Shown here piece after piece: positions 34,586 to 43,800 of a stretch of DNA of 64,000 nt (its first letter is position 1; every line of letters starts with the position of its first letter). The notes below the pieces were generated by a model. That model worked only from the letters and a program-made list of their open reading frames with translations. It was not told the DNA's origin and searched no databases. The translations under genes were made by a program, and so were the position numbers. Source of the DNA: RBG-16-64-43 sp964353865 (GTDB lineage Bacteria; Chloroflexota; Anaerolineae; Anaerolineales; RBG-16-64-43); NCBI GenBank assembly GCA_964353865.1, contig CAYGXJ010000002.1, forward strand, positions 26,445 to 90,444. Direction: 5' to 3'.

Positions 34586-35362
34586 ATGCAATCCCCGAAT
34601 GCTGCTGCGAACGGGACGGGACCTCGCGCCCCGGCCGCGAGTCGTTATGTGGCCTGGACGATGGGATTGGCGCTCGTGCTGGCCACGGGTTTTGTCACGT
34701 TCGCGCCCTCCACCTTGTCGCCCGAAGTGTTGCGGGCCTCGCTGGCCCGGCTGGTGCGCCCGACCAGCGCCCCTGGCGCGGCCAGGGCGGGCCTTTCACT
34801 CAACCGCCACATCGGCCTGGTGGCTGGCCACTTCGGAAACGACTCGGGCGCGGTGTGCGCCGACGGCCTGACCGAAGCGGCGGTCAACAAAGACATCGCC
34901 GATCGAGTGCTCACGATTCTCCAGCGGCAGGGTTATCAAGTGGACCTGCTGCAGGAGTTCGACGAGAAGCTCAAGGACTATCGGGCGCTTGCGCTCGTCT
35001 CAATCCACGCTGACTCGTGTGAGTTCATCAACGATCAGGCCACCGGGTTTAAGGTTGCGGCCTCATCTGCCGGGACCGCACCGGAGGATTCGCAGCACTT
35101 GCTCACCTGCCTGGTCTCGCGCTACGCGGCGCGCACCGACCTGCCTTTTCATGCGGGCAGCATCACCCGCGACATGAACTCGTATCACAGCTTCAGCGAA
35201 ATCGATAGAAACACCCCGGCCGCGATTGTCGAAACCGGATTCCTGTATCTCGACAGGAGCTTCCTCACCCAGCATGCCGACCAGGTGAGCTTGGGCATTG
35301 CCGAGGGTGTGCTGTGCTTTGTGCGTAACGAACCTTTGCAGGCCGAGCCGGTGACGCCGTGA
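34586..35362 (+). CDS. N-acetylmuramoyl-L-alanine amidase (Amidase_3)
   Basis: This 258-residue exported enzyme cleaves the peptide from muramic acid in peptidoglycan. An N-terminal membrane/signal segment (about 20-45, VAWTMGLALVLATGFVTFAP) anchors or exports it. Catalytic residues fit the zinc amidase pattern: His in LVAGHFGNDSG, Glu in LTEAAVNKDIA, His in LVSIHADSCE and Glu in AAIVETGFL. Its stop overlaps the next start (GTGA), so it is coupled to an L,D-transpeptidase. An amidase with transpeptidases suggests a wall-remodelling operon. Confidence 0.9.
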   Translation: MQSPNAAANGTGPRAPAASRYVAWTMGLALVLATGFVTFAPSTLSPEVLRASLARLVRPTSAPGAARAGLSLNRHIGLVAGHFGNDSGAVCADGLTEAAVNKDIADRVLTILQRQGYQVDLLQEFDEKLKDYRALALVSIHADSCEFINDQATGFKVAASSAGTAPEDSQHLLTCLVSRYAARTDLPFHAGSITRDMNSYHSFSEIDRNTPAAIVETGFLYLDRSFLTQHADQVSLGIAEGVLCFVRNEPLQAEPVTP

Positions 35363-36414
35363 GCCTTCCTTCGGCGAACTTGAAGGACGCCGTGTCGTTG
35401 GCGGCCGAGGCGCGCGCAGCTTTGGCGCACAGTGATCGCTCGGCAGCCCGCCGCCTGGCGTTTGCCGCGCTGCGCAGCGATCCGGCCTGTGAACTGGCCT
35501 GGATGGTCCTGGCCGCGCTGGCATCTCCCGCACAGCGCACGGCCTACCTCAAGCACGCGCTAGCCCTTAATCCGCACAGCCAGGCGATTCAATCCGCGCT
35601 GACGTCTCTGGCGTCGCTCCCGCCGTCACCACCTAAGATGAGGGAGGAGAGCACGGCCGGCGCGCCGCCCGCCTCCGCCACGCAGCCGCTGCGTGTTGCG
35701 CCGCAAACTGTGCCCGATCGTCGCATGGCCTCGACGACGGAGACTCGCCCGAGCAAACCCCGCCGCCGCATCGGCTGGGGTTGGGCCGCCACGGGCGTGC
35801 TGCTCTCGTGCATGTTGGTGGCCACGGCCACCGCCTTTGCTCGTGCGGCCAGCGCCGCCCAGAACCCGATGGTCTTCGGCGAGATCGAGAAAGACCGCGG
35901 CACGGCCACGCCCACGTTTACCGCCACCTTCACACCAACAGTCACGCCCTCATTTACCCCGTCACCCACACCGACCTTCACGCCCTCGCCCACGTCGACC
36001 CCGCGGCCCACCTCCACGCCTCTGCCGCCGATCAACTACGATCTGCCGCCCTCTACCGGCGGCGTGCGCTGGATCGACGTCGATCTGTCATCGCAGCGCG
36101 TGTTCGCCTTCGAGGGCGATACGATCGTGCGGACGTTCGTCGTCTCGACCGGCACGTCCGCGCATCCGACCGTGGTCGGACGCTTCCGCATATACGTCAA
36201 GTACCGCTACGACGACATGGCCGGGCCGGGGTACTACCTGCCGAATGTGCCCTACACGATGTACTTCTATCAGGGCTATTCGCTGCACGGCACCTACTGG
36301 CACAACAACTTCGGCCACCCGATGAGCCATGGCTGCGTCAACATGCGTACCTCCGACGCCGGCTGGCTCTTCGATTTTGCCTCAGTGGGCACGCTGGTCA
36401 ACGTCCACCCCTAG
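35359..36414 (+). CDS. Membrane-anchored L,D-transpeptidase (YkuD) 2
   Basis: This 351-residue protein starts with GTG overlapping the amidase stop. Residues 1-80 are TPR-like helices and would be cytoplasmic. One membrane segment follows (about 140-162, GWAATGVLLSCMLVATATAF). A Thr/Pro linker of TPT/SPT repeats (about 180-220) spans the wall. The C-terminal YkuD domain has HGTYWHNNFGHPMSHGCVNM with catalytic His and Cys. This type-II topology with a cytoplasmic TPR module differs from its neighbours. Confidence 0.9.
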   Translation: MSLPSANLKDAVSLAAEARAALAHSDRSAARRLAFAALRSDPACELAWMVLAALASPAQRTAYLKHALALNPHSQAIQSALTSLASLPPSPPKMREESTAGAPPASATQPLRVAPQTVPDRRMASTTETRPSKPRRRIGWGWAATGVLLSCMLVATATAFARAASAAQNPMVFGEIEKDRGTATPTFTATFTPTVTPSFTPSPTPTFTPSPTSTPRPTSTPLPPINYDLPPSTGGVRWIDVDLSSQRVFAFEGDTIVRTFVVSTGTSAHPTVVGRFRIYVKYRYDDMAGPGYYLPNVPYTMYFYQGYSLHGTYWHNNFGHPMSHGCVNMRTSDAGWLFDFASVGTLVNVHP

Positions 36415-36425
36415 GGCCTCCGGAA

Positions 36426-37496
36426 ATGGCCGACGAAACCTCCATGGCGCTCGACGCGCTATTAGCCTCGGCAACGCAGGTCGCCTCCACTCTCTCGCGG
36501 CGCGGGTTCCTCCATCTGGCCAGCCTCGGCCTGCTTACCGCGGCCGCACCCGTGGGCAGGCTGCGGGCCGCCCCGGCCGAGGCATGGCAGGCGCGCGTGG
36601 CCTACTCCTACGGGGTCAAGGTGAGGCGCGAGCCGCATCTCAAGGGCGAAGAACTGGCGACCCTCGGCCACGATGTCCTGCGCAACGTGCACGAGGTGGT
36701 TGTCTCCGAAGAGCCGGCCCACAACCGCATCTGGTACCGCGTGGGCGAGGCGGAATACATTCACTCGGGCGGGTTGCAGCCAGTGGCCACACGCTTTCAG
36801 ATGCCGCTCCTTTCGCTCCCGCCCAACGGAGCACTCGTGGATGTGTCGGTGCCCTTCACCGATATGCGCGCCCGCCCCGGGTTTGGTGCAGCGCGCACCT
36901 ATCGCTACTACTATAGCTGCACCTTCTGGATCGGCGAGATTACCGAGGCCGAGGACGGCAAGGTCTGGTACCGCATCGACGACGATCGGACACACCTCAG
37001 CCACTGGGGGCTGGCGGAGCACTTCCGACCCATTCCTGAGCACGAGATGGCACCGATTGCCCCTGAGCTGGAGCCGGAGCGAAAGCGCCTGGAGGTCGAC
37101 CTGGCTCGCCAATGGGTGGTGGCTTACCAGGACGACACGCCGGTTTTTATGAGCCGCGCCTCCACGGGCCTCGCCATGGGCAACGGGGAATCGATGACGC
37201 CCCGCGGGCGTCACAAGGTCTACTACAAGCGTCCCTCCCGACATATGGCCGCCGGCGACTCGGCCAGCGACGGCTACGATCTACCCGGCGTGCCGTGGTG
37301 CTCGTACTTCACCACGACCGGCGTGGCCTTTCACGGCACCTACTGGCATAACGACTTTGGACGCCCACGCTCGCACGGCTGTATCAATCTGCCCTCCGAA
37401 GCGGCGCGCTGGATTTATCGTTGGACGATGCCGGGGGTGCCTTCCGGCGCACATATCGTCCAAGGCACCCCGGGCACGCGCGTCGTCGTTAGCTGA
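36426..37496 (+). CDS. Tat-exported L,D-transpeptidase (YkuD) 3
   Basis: This 356-residue protein has a twin-arginine signal SRRGFLHLASLGLLTAAAP (about residues 24-42), so it is exported folded through Tat, unlike its Sec and membrane-anchored paralogues. SH3-like repeats follow (VKVRREPHLKGEELATLG; VDVSVPFTDMRARPGFG). The C-terminal YkuD domain has HGTYWHNDFGRPRSHGCINL. It is 11 bases after the previous gene. The ATG 36426 is weakly supported by GGAA; a later in-frame ATG (MALD...) is possible. Confidence 0.9.
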   Translation: MADETSMALDALLASATQVASTLSRRGFLHLASLGLLTAAAPVGRLRAAPAEAWQARVAYSYGVKVRREPHLKGEELATLGHDVLRNVHEVVVSEEPAHNRIWYRVGEAEYIHSGGLQPVATRFQMPLLSLPPNGALVDVSVPFTDMRARPGFGAARTYRYYYSCTFWIGEITEAEDGKVWYRIDDDRTHLSHWGLAEHFRPIPEHEMAPIAPELEPERKRLEVDLARQWVVAYQDDTPVFMSRASTGLAMGNGESMTPRGRHKVYYKRPSRHMAAGDSASDGYDLPGVPWCSYFTTTGVAFHGTYWHNDFGRPRSHGCINLPSEAARWIYRWTMPGVPSGAHIVQGTPGTRVVVS

Positions 37497-37584
37497 CAGG
37501 CAGCGCATCCATACCTCCCCCCTCACGGCAGGCCCGCCGAATGACCGCGGTCGCCTCGGCCTGCGCCCAAGGTTTTGCCATCCC

Positions 37585-37613
37585 TGGACACCCATGAGCG
37601 GGGTGCGTATACT
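37585..37613 (+). promoter_or_regulatory. Promoter upstream of the 139-aa gene and thioredoxin-TPR gene
   Basis: TGGACA and TATACT are 17 bases apart, in the 203-base gap after the third transpeptidase. The leader would be about 80 bases. Confidence 0.6.
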
Positions 37614-37699
37614 CGGGGCCAATCGAGAACGCAGCGTGCGCGGGCCGCGTTGGAACAGACATCGGCCAGCGTGGAGTGCCCGCATCGGCAAGGTGAAAT

Positions 37700-38119
37700 G
37701 TGGCCAAGCCGCTCTTTGAAGGATTGGTGTTCTCCGAGGCCGGCGAAGCGCTTACGGTCGTCGAGGTTGGAGCGGAGTGGTTCTACCGCCTCAATGATCA
37801 GGGGTTTCTTCGCCATATCCCTGCGCGTCACGTGGACGAGTCGGTGCTGCGGACGATCTGGGGCATGATGCGCGGCCACGAAAAGGAAATCGCCGACCAG
37901 GCCATGAAGCTGCTCGGGCAGGCGGACGTGTTCTCGGCCGCGGTAATGAAGAGCCGCCTTGAACACCCGGAGGCCCATCTGGCAGAGGTCCTGGAACATG
38001 GCCTGCCCGAAGAAACGCGCTTGTGGATGGGCATGATGGGTTTTCGGGTGATTGTCGACTTCCACGGCGAGGTGGTGCGGGTCGAACAGCCTTCAGCACC
38101 GGCTGAGGGCGATGGGTAG
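37700..38119 (+). CDS. Conserved hypothetical protein, 139 aa
   Basis: It starts with GTG behind AAGGTGAA. The N-terminal half is beta-rich (GLVFSEAGEALTVVEVGAEW) and the rest helical (HEKEIADQAMKLLGQADVFS; HPEAHLAEVLEHGLPEETRL), ending in a beta pair GMMGFRVIVDFHGEVVRVEQ. It has no signal peptide and no Cys. It is expressed ahead of the thioredoxin-TPR gene (gap 57 bases). I do not recognise a named family. Confidence 0.65.
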   Translation: MAKPLFEGLVFSEAGEALTVVEVGAEWFYRLNDQGFLRHIPARHVDESVLRTIWGMMRGHEKEIADQAMKLLGQADVFSAAVMKSRLEHPEAHLAEVLEHGLPEETRLWMGMMGFRVIVDFHGEVVRVEQPSAPAEGDG

Positions 38120-38176
38120 CCGACTGCGCGCAGGATTGGCCCTGAGCCACGTTTCGGAACGAATATGCGAGGACAG

Positions 38177-39004
38177 ATGGACTCAAGCATAATCGACGTG
38201 AGCGAGGCGACCTTCGAATACGAGGTGATTGCTCACTCTAACCAGGTTCCGGTGGTCGTAGATTTTTGGGCGCCTTGGTGCGGCCCGTGCCGCACGCTCG
38301 GGCCGATGCTGGAGAGGCTGGCGCGCGAGGCCAACGGGGCCTTCCGCCTGGCCAAGGTCAACGTGGATGAGAACCCGCGTTTGGCAACGCGTTTCGGCGT
38401 GCAGGGCATCCCGGCGGTCAAGGCCTTCAAGGGCGGGCAGGAGGTTGCCCAATTCGTCGGCGCTCAGCCGGAGAGCATGGTGCAGCGCTTCGTCCGCGAG
38501 CTGGCACCGCGCGTCGCCGATCGCGCGCTGGTCGAGGCCCGCGGCTTTCTCGTTGCGCGCCACTGGCCCGAGGCGGAAGAAGCTGCACGGCGCGCGCTGA
38601 CCGACGACCCGGCCTCGAGCGCGGCCGCTTTGTGCCTGGTCAAGGCGCTGCTCACCCAGGGCAAGGGTGCCCACGCCCTGCAGGTGATGGACGCCTTTCC
38701 CGGCGGCAACGAGGTGGTTGCCGTCGAGCGGCTGCGGCCGCTGGCCCAACTCATGCTGCGCGCCGCGGAGGCCTCGCCCGCAAACGGTGACCCGGCGAAA
38801 GCCGAGTACCTGCAATGCGCGCGGCTCATTGCGCGCGGAAATTTCGCGGCCGCGCTCGACGGCTTGCTGGATGTCCTGCGCCGCGACAAGCACTTTGCAC
38901 AGGATGAGGCACGCCAGGTGTTCCTGGCTGTGCTTGAACTCATGGGCGAGGAAGATCCCCTGACCCGCGCCTACCGCGATGAATTGGCCTCGGTTCTCTT
39001 CTAG
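38177..39004 (+). CDS. Thioredoxin-TPR protein (CnoX/YbbN-like)
   Basis: This 275-residue cytoplasmic protein has a thioredoxin domain (1-105) with active site WAPWCGPC (Cys 35 and 38) and the cis-Pro in VQGIPAVKAF. TPR-like helices follow (115-275). This architecture is that of CnoX, which protects client proteins from over-oxidation and hands them to GroEL/DnaK; the active-site Cys pair here suggests it is also redox-active. GCGAGGA sits before ATG 38177, which is preferred over 38165. A strong terminator follows. Confidence 0.88.
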   Translation: MDSSIIDVSEATFEYEVIAHSNQVPVVVDFWAPWCGPCRTLGPMLERLAREANGAFRLAKVNVDENPRLATRFGVQGIPAVKAFKGGQEVAQFVGAQPESMVQRFVRELAPRVADRALVEARGFLVARHWPEAEEAARRALTDDPASSAAALCLVKALLTQGKGAHALQVMDAFPGGNEVVAVERLRPLAQLMLRAAEASPANGDPAKAEYLQCARLIARGNFAAALDGLLDVLRRDKHFAQDEARQVFLAVLELMGEEDPLTRAYRDELASVLF

Positions 39005-39034
39005 AGAATCCCGCTGCGCATAGTGAAACAACAA

Positions 39035-39071
39035 GCCGCCGGCGAACTCCGCGTTCGCCGGCGGCCTTATT
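39035..39071 (+). terminator. Intrinsic terminator after the thioredoxin-TPR gene
   Basis: A 12-bp stem GCCGCCGGCGAA/TTCGCCGGCGGC with a seven-base loop is followed by CTTATTC. Confidence 0.8.
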
Positions 39072-39136
39072 CACTTCGTGTGCGCGCACCGTGCCTGGTT
39101 GAGGGTCAGATCATCCGCGGCGGATGACGGCTTGGA

Positions 39137-40453
39137 TCACGGCCCCTTTTCCGTCTCCATCTGGATCGTGCCCCAGGTCATCGGGTTGGTCAGCACGCGC
39201 TTCGGATCGGACGACACCATGCTTTGCTGCTTGCTGGTGCCGCTCGAGTCGTTGTCGCTGACCGAGAAAGCGAAGCCGTATTCCTCGCCGCCGGTGGGCG
39301 TGATGCTGAAGATGGTCCACGGGATCTTGGCTTCGATCTGGTAGCCCGAAAAACCGGGGGCGGAGATCTGTACGGCCTTGATCGTGGCCACTGGCTTGAG
39401 GCCGGCTTTGTCGGTCGGGAACCACAAGTACGCTTCCGGTTCCTGCCCGCCGGGGGCCACCAGGAAGCCGCCCGAGACGCCCAGCTGGAAGTCGTCGCCG
39501 CTGAGTGAGGAGCTGCAGTAGTCACTCTTCAGCGCGGTGTCGAACAAGATCTCCAGGCTGTCGCCGTTGTACAGGTTGGAGCCACTCGATTCCTGGACGT
39601 AGTTGTTGTCGCGCACCTTGGCTGCCAGGTACAAGTAAGTGCCGTCCCACTTGAAGTGGTAGGTGGCCGAGAGGTCGGCGTCGTTGTCCCATTGCGACTT
39701 GCCGAAGACCACACTCGTCGCGCTGTACTTGAGCGTGGTGGGCCACTCCTCGGCGAAGCTATCGAAGTATCCGTCGATCGCCGGCGGGTTGGTCGTCCAG
39801 TACGCCTCGACCATGCCGCCATTGCCGTCGGGCCGGCGAACGGGCGAGGGGACGACGCAGGCCGGAACCGCCGGAGGCGGCGTCCCGGCATAGATCTTCA
39901 CCCAGAAGGCGGTTGTGCCGCCGGTGCCCACGCCGAAGCGCGTGCCAGTCGGCGTTTTTAGCTTCCAGAAACCCTGGTAGCTGCCGGTCGTGGAGGGAGC
40001 CGTCATGGCCGCCGAGAGCGTAACCGTCGCAGCCGGGGCCACAGCCGCGGTGAGCGGCACTGAGGCCGGCGCGCCCATCTGGCTGCCGCTGTCGAACACC
40101 AGCGAGTAGCCAGTGGTCCAGGTGCATGTGCCGACGTTCTTCAGCGTCCAGGTCTTGGTGAACGCCGCACCAGGGGTGATCGAGGTTCCATCTGGCACCG
40201 TCTCGCTGACGAAGTCGGCCAGATGAGTGCCGGTGCAGGCAACCGAGGTGGCTGTCGCAGCGGATGCCGGCGGCGTGGTCGGCCCCGCCGGCACGGTCGA
40301 GGTGGGCGGGATCATGAACAGCGCCGTCAAGGTCATATTCGGCGTCGGAAACACGAAGGGGGTCGGCGTTGGCGCGAGGGGCAGCGTGCACCCCACTGTA
40401 AGCACCAACAAGGCGACCAGCCCTACGAGCGGCTTGCGCGTAAACGACTTCAT
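39137..40453 (-). CDS. Lipoprotein with NBR1-like Ig and CBM9-like domains
   Basis: This 438-residue surface protein has a lipobox LLVLTVGC (Cys about 23), then a Pro/Thr linker. An NBR1-type Ig domain (about 85-190) has the characteristic Trp strands (FTKTWTLKNVGTCTWTTGYS). A C-terminal beta-sandwich of the CBM9/DOMON type (about 215-435) includes YLYLAAKVRDNNY and NGDSLEILFDTAL. Such proteins bind cell-surface glycans or cofactors. AGGAGG precedes the ATG at 40453; the longer frame upstream runs into the tRNA gene and is not coding. Confidence 0.85.
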   Translation of the reverse strand: MKSFTRKPLVGLVALLVLTVGCTLPLAPTPTPFVFPTPNMTLTALFMIPPTSTVPAGPTTPPASAATATSVACTGTHLADFVSETVPDGTSITPGAAFTKTWTLKNVGTCTWTTGYSLVFDSGSQMGAPASVPLTAAVAPAATVTLSAAMTAPSTTGSYQGFWKLKTPTGTRFGVGTGGTTAFWVKIYAGTPPPAVPACVVPSPVRRPDGNGGMVEAYWTTNPPAIDGYFDSFAEEWPTTLKYSATSVVFGKSQWDNDADLSATYHFKWDGTYLYLAAKVRDNNYVQESSGSNLYNGDSLEILFDTALKSDYCSSSLSGDDFQLGVSGGFLVAPGGQEPEAYLWFPTDKAGLKPVATIKAVQISAPGFSGYQIEAKIPWTIFSITPTGGEEYGFAFSVSDNDSSGTSKQQSMVSSDPKRVLTNPMTWGTIQMETEKGP

Positions 40454-40582
40454 CTTTGGCTTCCTCCTTCCGCGGATGGCCTGCGCGACGAGAGCGGCGC
40501 GCGCACGTTGCACGCCCCCGGGCATACGGCCCGCCAGTCGGCCTGGCTGGGTCAATTCGGATCTCCCTCGGGTTGCACCTTG

Positions 40583-40667
40583 TAGGGCGGGTGGGAGTTG
40601 AACCCACACGGGGGGTTAGCCCGAGGGATTTTAAGTCCCCTGCGTCTGCCAATTTCGCCACCGCCCC
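40583..40667 (-). tRNA. tRNA-Leu (anticodon UAA)
   Basis: On the minus strand the 85-base molecule starts GGGGCGGTGGCGAAATTGGC. It has the anticodon loop ACTTAAAATC (TAA), an extended variable arm, and the T arm GTGGGTTCAACTCCCAC. The acceptor stem GGGGCGG pairs with CCGCCCT (one G-U at the end), discriminator A. CCA is not encoded (CAA follows). The long variable arm and the anticodon agree on leucine. Confidence 0.92.
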
Positions 40668-40851
40668 AATTAGCCCATTATATATCCGAGATCGCTCCCG
40701 GACCTTCGGCCGATGGGCGGCGTCACCCGCCATGCGCCCCAGGGAAGGGGACGTCCTTCGTCCCCGCCTTGTTCCGTTGCAGGATGCGTGCCGGATGTGT
40801 GGCTGGTGATCGAGGCAGGTGTTGAGGCCGCCACCTCCCCCGGCGGTGGCC

Positions 40852-43800
40852 CTAGCTTTCGGTTTCTGTCGGCAACAGGACGCGCACCGTTGTCCCAGAT
40901 CCCGGCTCGCTCTGCACCTCGATCTCTCCACCGTGCGCGCCGATAATCTGCTGGGCAATTGCCAACCCAAAACCAAGCCCGCGGACGACGCCCCCTTCCA
41001 CCTTGCGGGTGAAACCCGGTTCGAAGACTCGAGGCAAGTCCTGTTTGAGGATGCCCGCCCCGTTATCGCGCACGACGATGGCGATACCCGGGGCATCGGT
41101 GCCGTCGTGGCGCAGCGAGGCGCGTGAGGTATGCACGCTGAGCAAACCGCCGGCCGGCAGCGCCTCGATCGCGTTCTTGACCACGGCCGAAAAGGCTTCG
41201 TACAGCCCAGTGCGATCGCCGTGGATGCGCGGTAGATCGTCGGCCAGGGAGAGGTCAAGCGCCACACCCTGCTCGCGTAGCCGCTCGCCAAACGTGGCCA
41301 CGATCTCCTCCAGCAGCGAGGACACCGAGACCGGGGCCAGGCTGGTCGGCGTCGGCTGAGCCAGTTCGCGGAAGTGCTGAATGAGGCCGGCGGTGCGTTG
41401 CACCGTCTGTTCGATGATCTGCAGATGGTGGGCCACATCCTCGTTGCCGGCCGGCATGCGCCGCGAGAGCAGGTAGGAATGCAGCGACAGCGTGCTGAGT
41501 GCGTTGTTGATTTCGTGGGCCAGGCCCATCCCCAGGGCCGTCGCCGACTCCAGGCGCGCCGTGCGCAACAGGCGCTCTTCCAACTGACGGCGTGTGGTGA
41601 TATCGGTCATCACGCCGTCATAATAGCGGATCGAACCATCGGCCTCGCGCACCATGCGCGCCACGTCACGCACCCAGCGCCAGCGATCCTGGCGGTCGCG
41701 CAGGCGATACTCCTCGATCCATTCCTTGCCCTGGGCGATGGCCGTATCGAACGAGGCGTGCACCCGCTCGCGATCGTCGGGATGCAGGCGCTCATTCCAG
41801 ATGTTGGGCGAGGCCGTCCATTCCTCGGGCGAGAACCCGGTCAAATCGCGGATGCCCTGCGACACGAAGGTCATGTGGCCGTCGATGCTGCCGCGGTAGA
41901 TCGCGCCCGGGACGTGCTGCACGGTGCGCTCGAAGCGCTCGTGGGCCTCTTGCAGCGCGCGCAGCAGGCGTGCCTTGTCATAGGCCAGCGCCGCACGCGC
42001 CGCGAACATCTCCAACAGGCGCCGGTCTTGCTCGGGGAATTCGCGCGGGTGGAAGAAGTCGAGGATCAAGAGGCCGAACGGCGCACCGTCCGTGCGCAGG
42101 GGCAAGTGCGCCACCGCGCGGATGCCGGATTGGCCGACCAATGGATGCAGGTTGCCCTCCAGGCGTAGGTTGCTGAAGTAGCGCGCCTGCCCCCCACGGT
42201 AGGTGGTCATCCCCAATCCGTCGGGCCGGAAGGGCTCATTATCGAGCGCGGCCGGCACGTTGCGGCTGATGACCGTGCGCAGCACCTGCGCCTCGGGCTG
42301 CCATAGGGCGATGCCGCCGCCGTTGGCCCACAGCGCTTCGATGGCCACGTCCAGCGTCAACTCCAACACGCGCACCGGGTCGTCGGCCGCGGAGAGGGAG
42401 AGTTCCAGTTCATATAGACGAGTGAGCGAGTTGAGGCGCTGCGAGGAGGACTCGCTGGCCGCCTGGTTCTCAAGCGATACGCCGATCTGGCGCACGATCA
42501 TGTCCGCTAGGCGCAATTGCTCCGGGGCAAAGGACGCCTCGTCCCACGGCGAGTCTCTTCCGGCCACTAGAATGCCCCAGCGCCGGCTAGGGCTGTGGAT
42601 CGGCAACAGGGCGATGCTCTCAGGCGGTTGCGGAGTGAGCACTTGAATCTCGGCCATTGGCGCGGGGTCGTCGTGGGCACCGCCGCGCCAAACGGCATAC
42701 GTGCCGTGCTGCAGGATCTCCGCCATGCGCGGCAGCGAGCTGAGCGGCACCACCGTTCCGGGCGGTGCCAGGTCCTCAACCGGCTGCAGCGAGGTGGCCG
42801 CTTCGACCCGGAAGCTCTGCCCATCTTCACCGAGCATCAACGTCAGGCAGAAGCCGGCATTGAGGTATTCGCCCATCATGCGCGTGACCTGGGAAAGCAG
42901 AAAGCTGCGTTGATCCTCGCCGCCTCCCAGGGGCCCGCGCGTCAGCAGGTGCACCAGGTTGTGCGCCAACCCTTCGAAATGGTGCGCGCGATGGCGCTCG
43001 CGTTCCAGGTGGCGCACGTGTTCGAGGTTGGCGCCCGCGCTTTCGGCTAGGGCGGTCAACAGGCGCACGTCATCGTCGAAATAGGCCCCGGGGCGCAGCG
43101 TCTGGGCTGAGATCATACCGATCAGCCGGTCGCCCACGCGCAGCGGGGCGCATACCGCCGAGCGCACGGGCTGGTCACCGCCGTAGTGGCGCGGCGCGTA
43201 CGGCAAAAGGTCGGCCAGGTCGTCCACGCGGAACCCCTGACGCTCAGCCAGCATGTTGCCCAGCAGCCCGGGTTTGGCCGTGACGGTAATCGGCGCGCTG
43301 CGCTTGTCGTTGTCAATGACATAGACCAACCGCGCCTGATTGCCGTCTTCGTCGTAAAGGGCGATGACGAACGAGTCGCACGGCATGAGCTCGCGCGTCC
43401 CCTCATGCAGCGCCTGATAGATTTGCTCCAGGTCGGTGGCTGAGGCCACCCCGTGGGCGATCTTCAGCAGCGTCTCGCGTTGCTGCGCCACGCGGCGCAA
43501 GAGATCCGAGAAGTCGAGGTGCTCGAGAACCGTCCCCAGGTTGGAGACGATTGTCTGCGCCACCTCCACCTCGCGAGCCGTGAGTTGCCCGGGCGCATCG
43601 GCCAGAAGCAACAGCACGCCGCGTGCAGCCTGGCTGACCTTGATGGCCGCCAGGATGGCAGCGGCGGGGGAGGCGTCGTTGGCCGCCTGGCGTTGAGTGA
43701 GCATGCGGCGCATGGGCTCAGCCGCCAGCGCCGCCTCCAGCTCGGCCCCGCTGTGCAGCGCGGCCTCGCGAGATTGCACTGCCGCCGCGATCAGCGAGCC

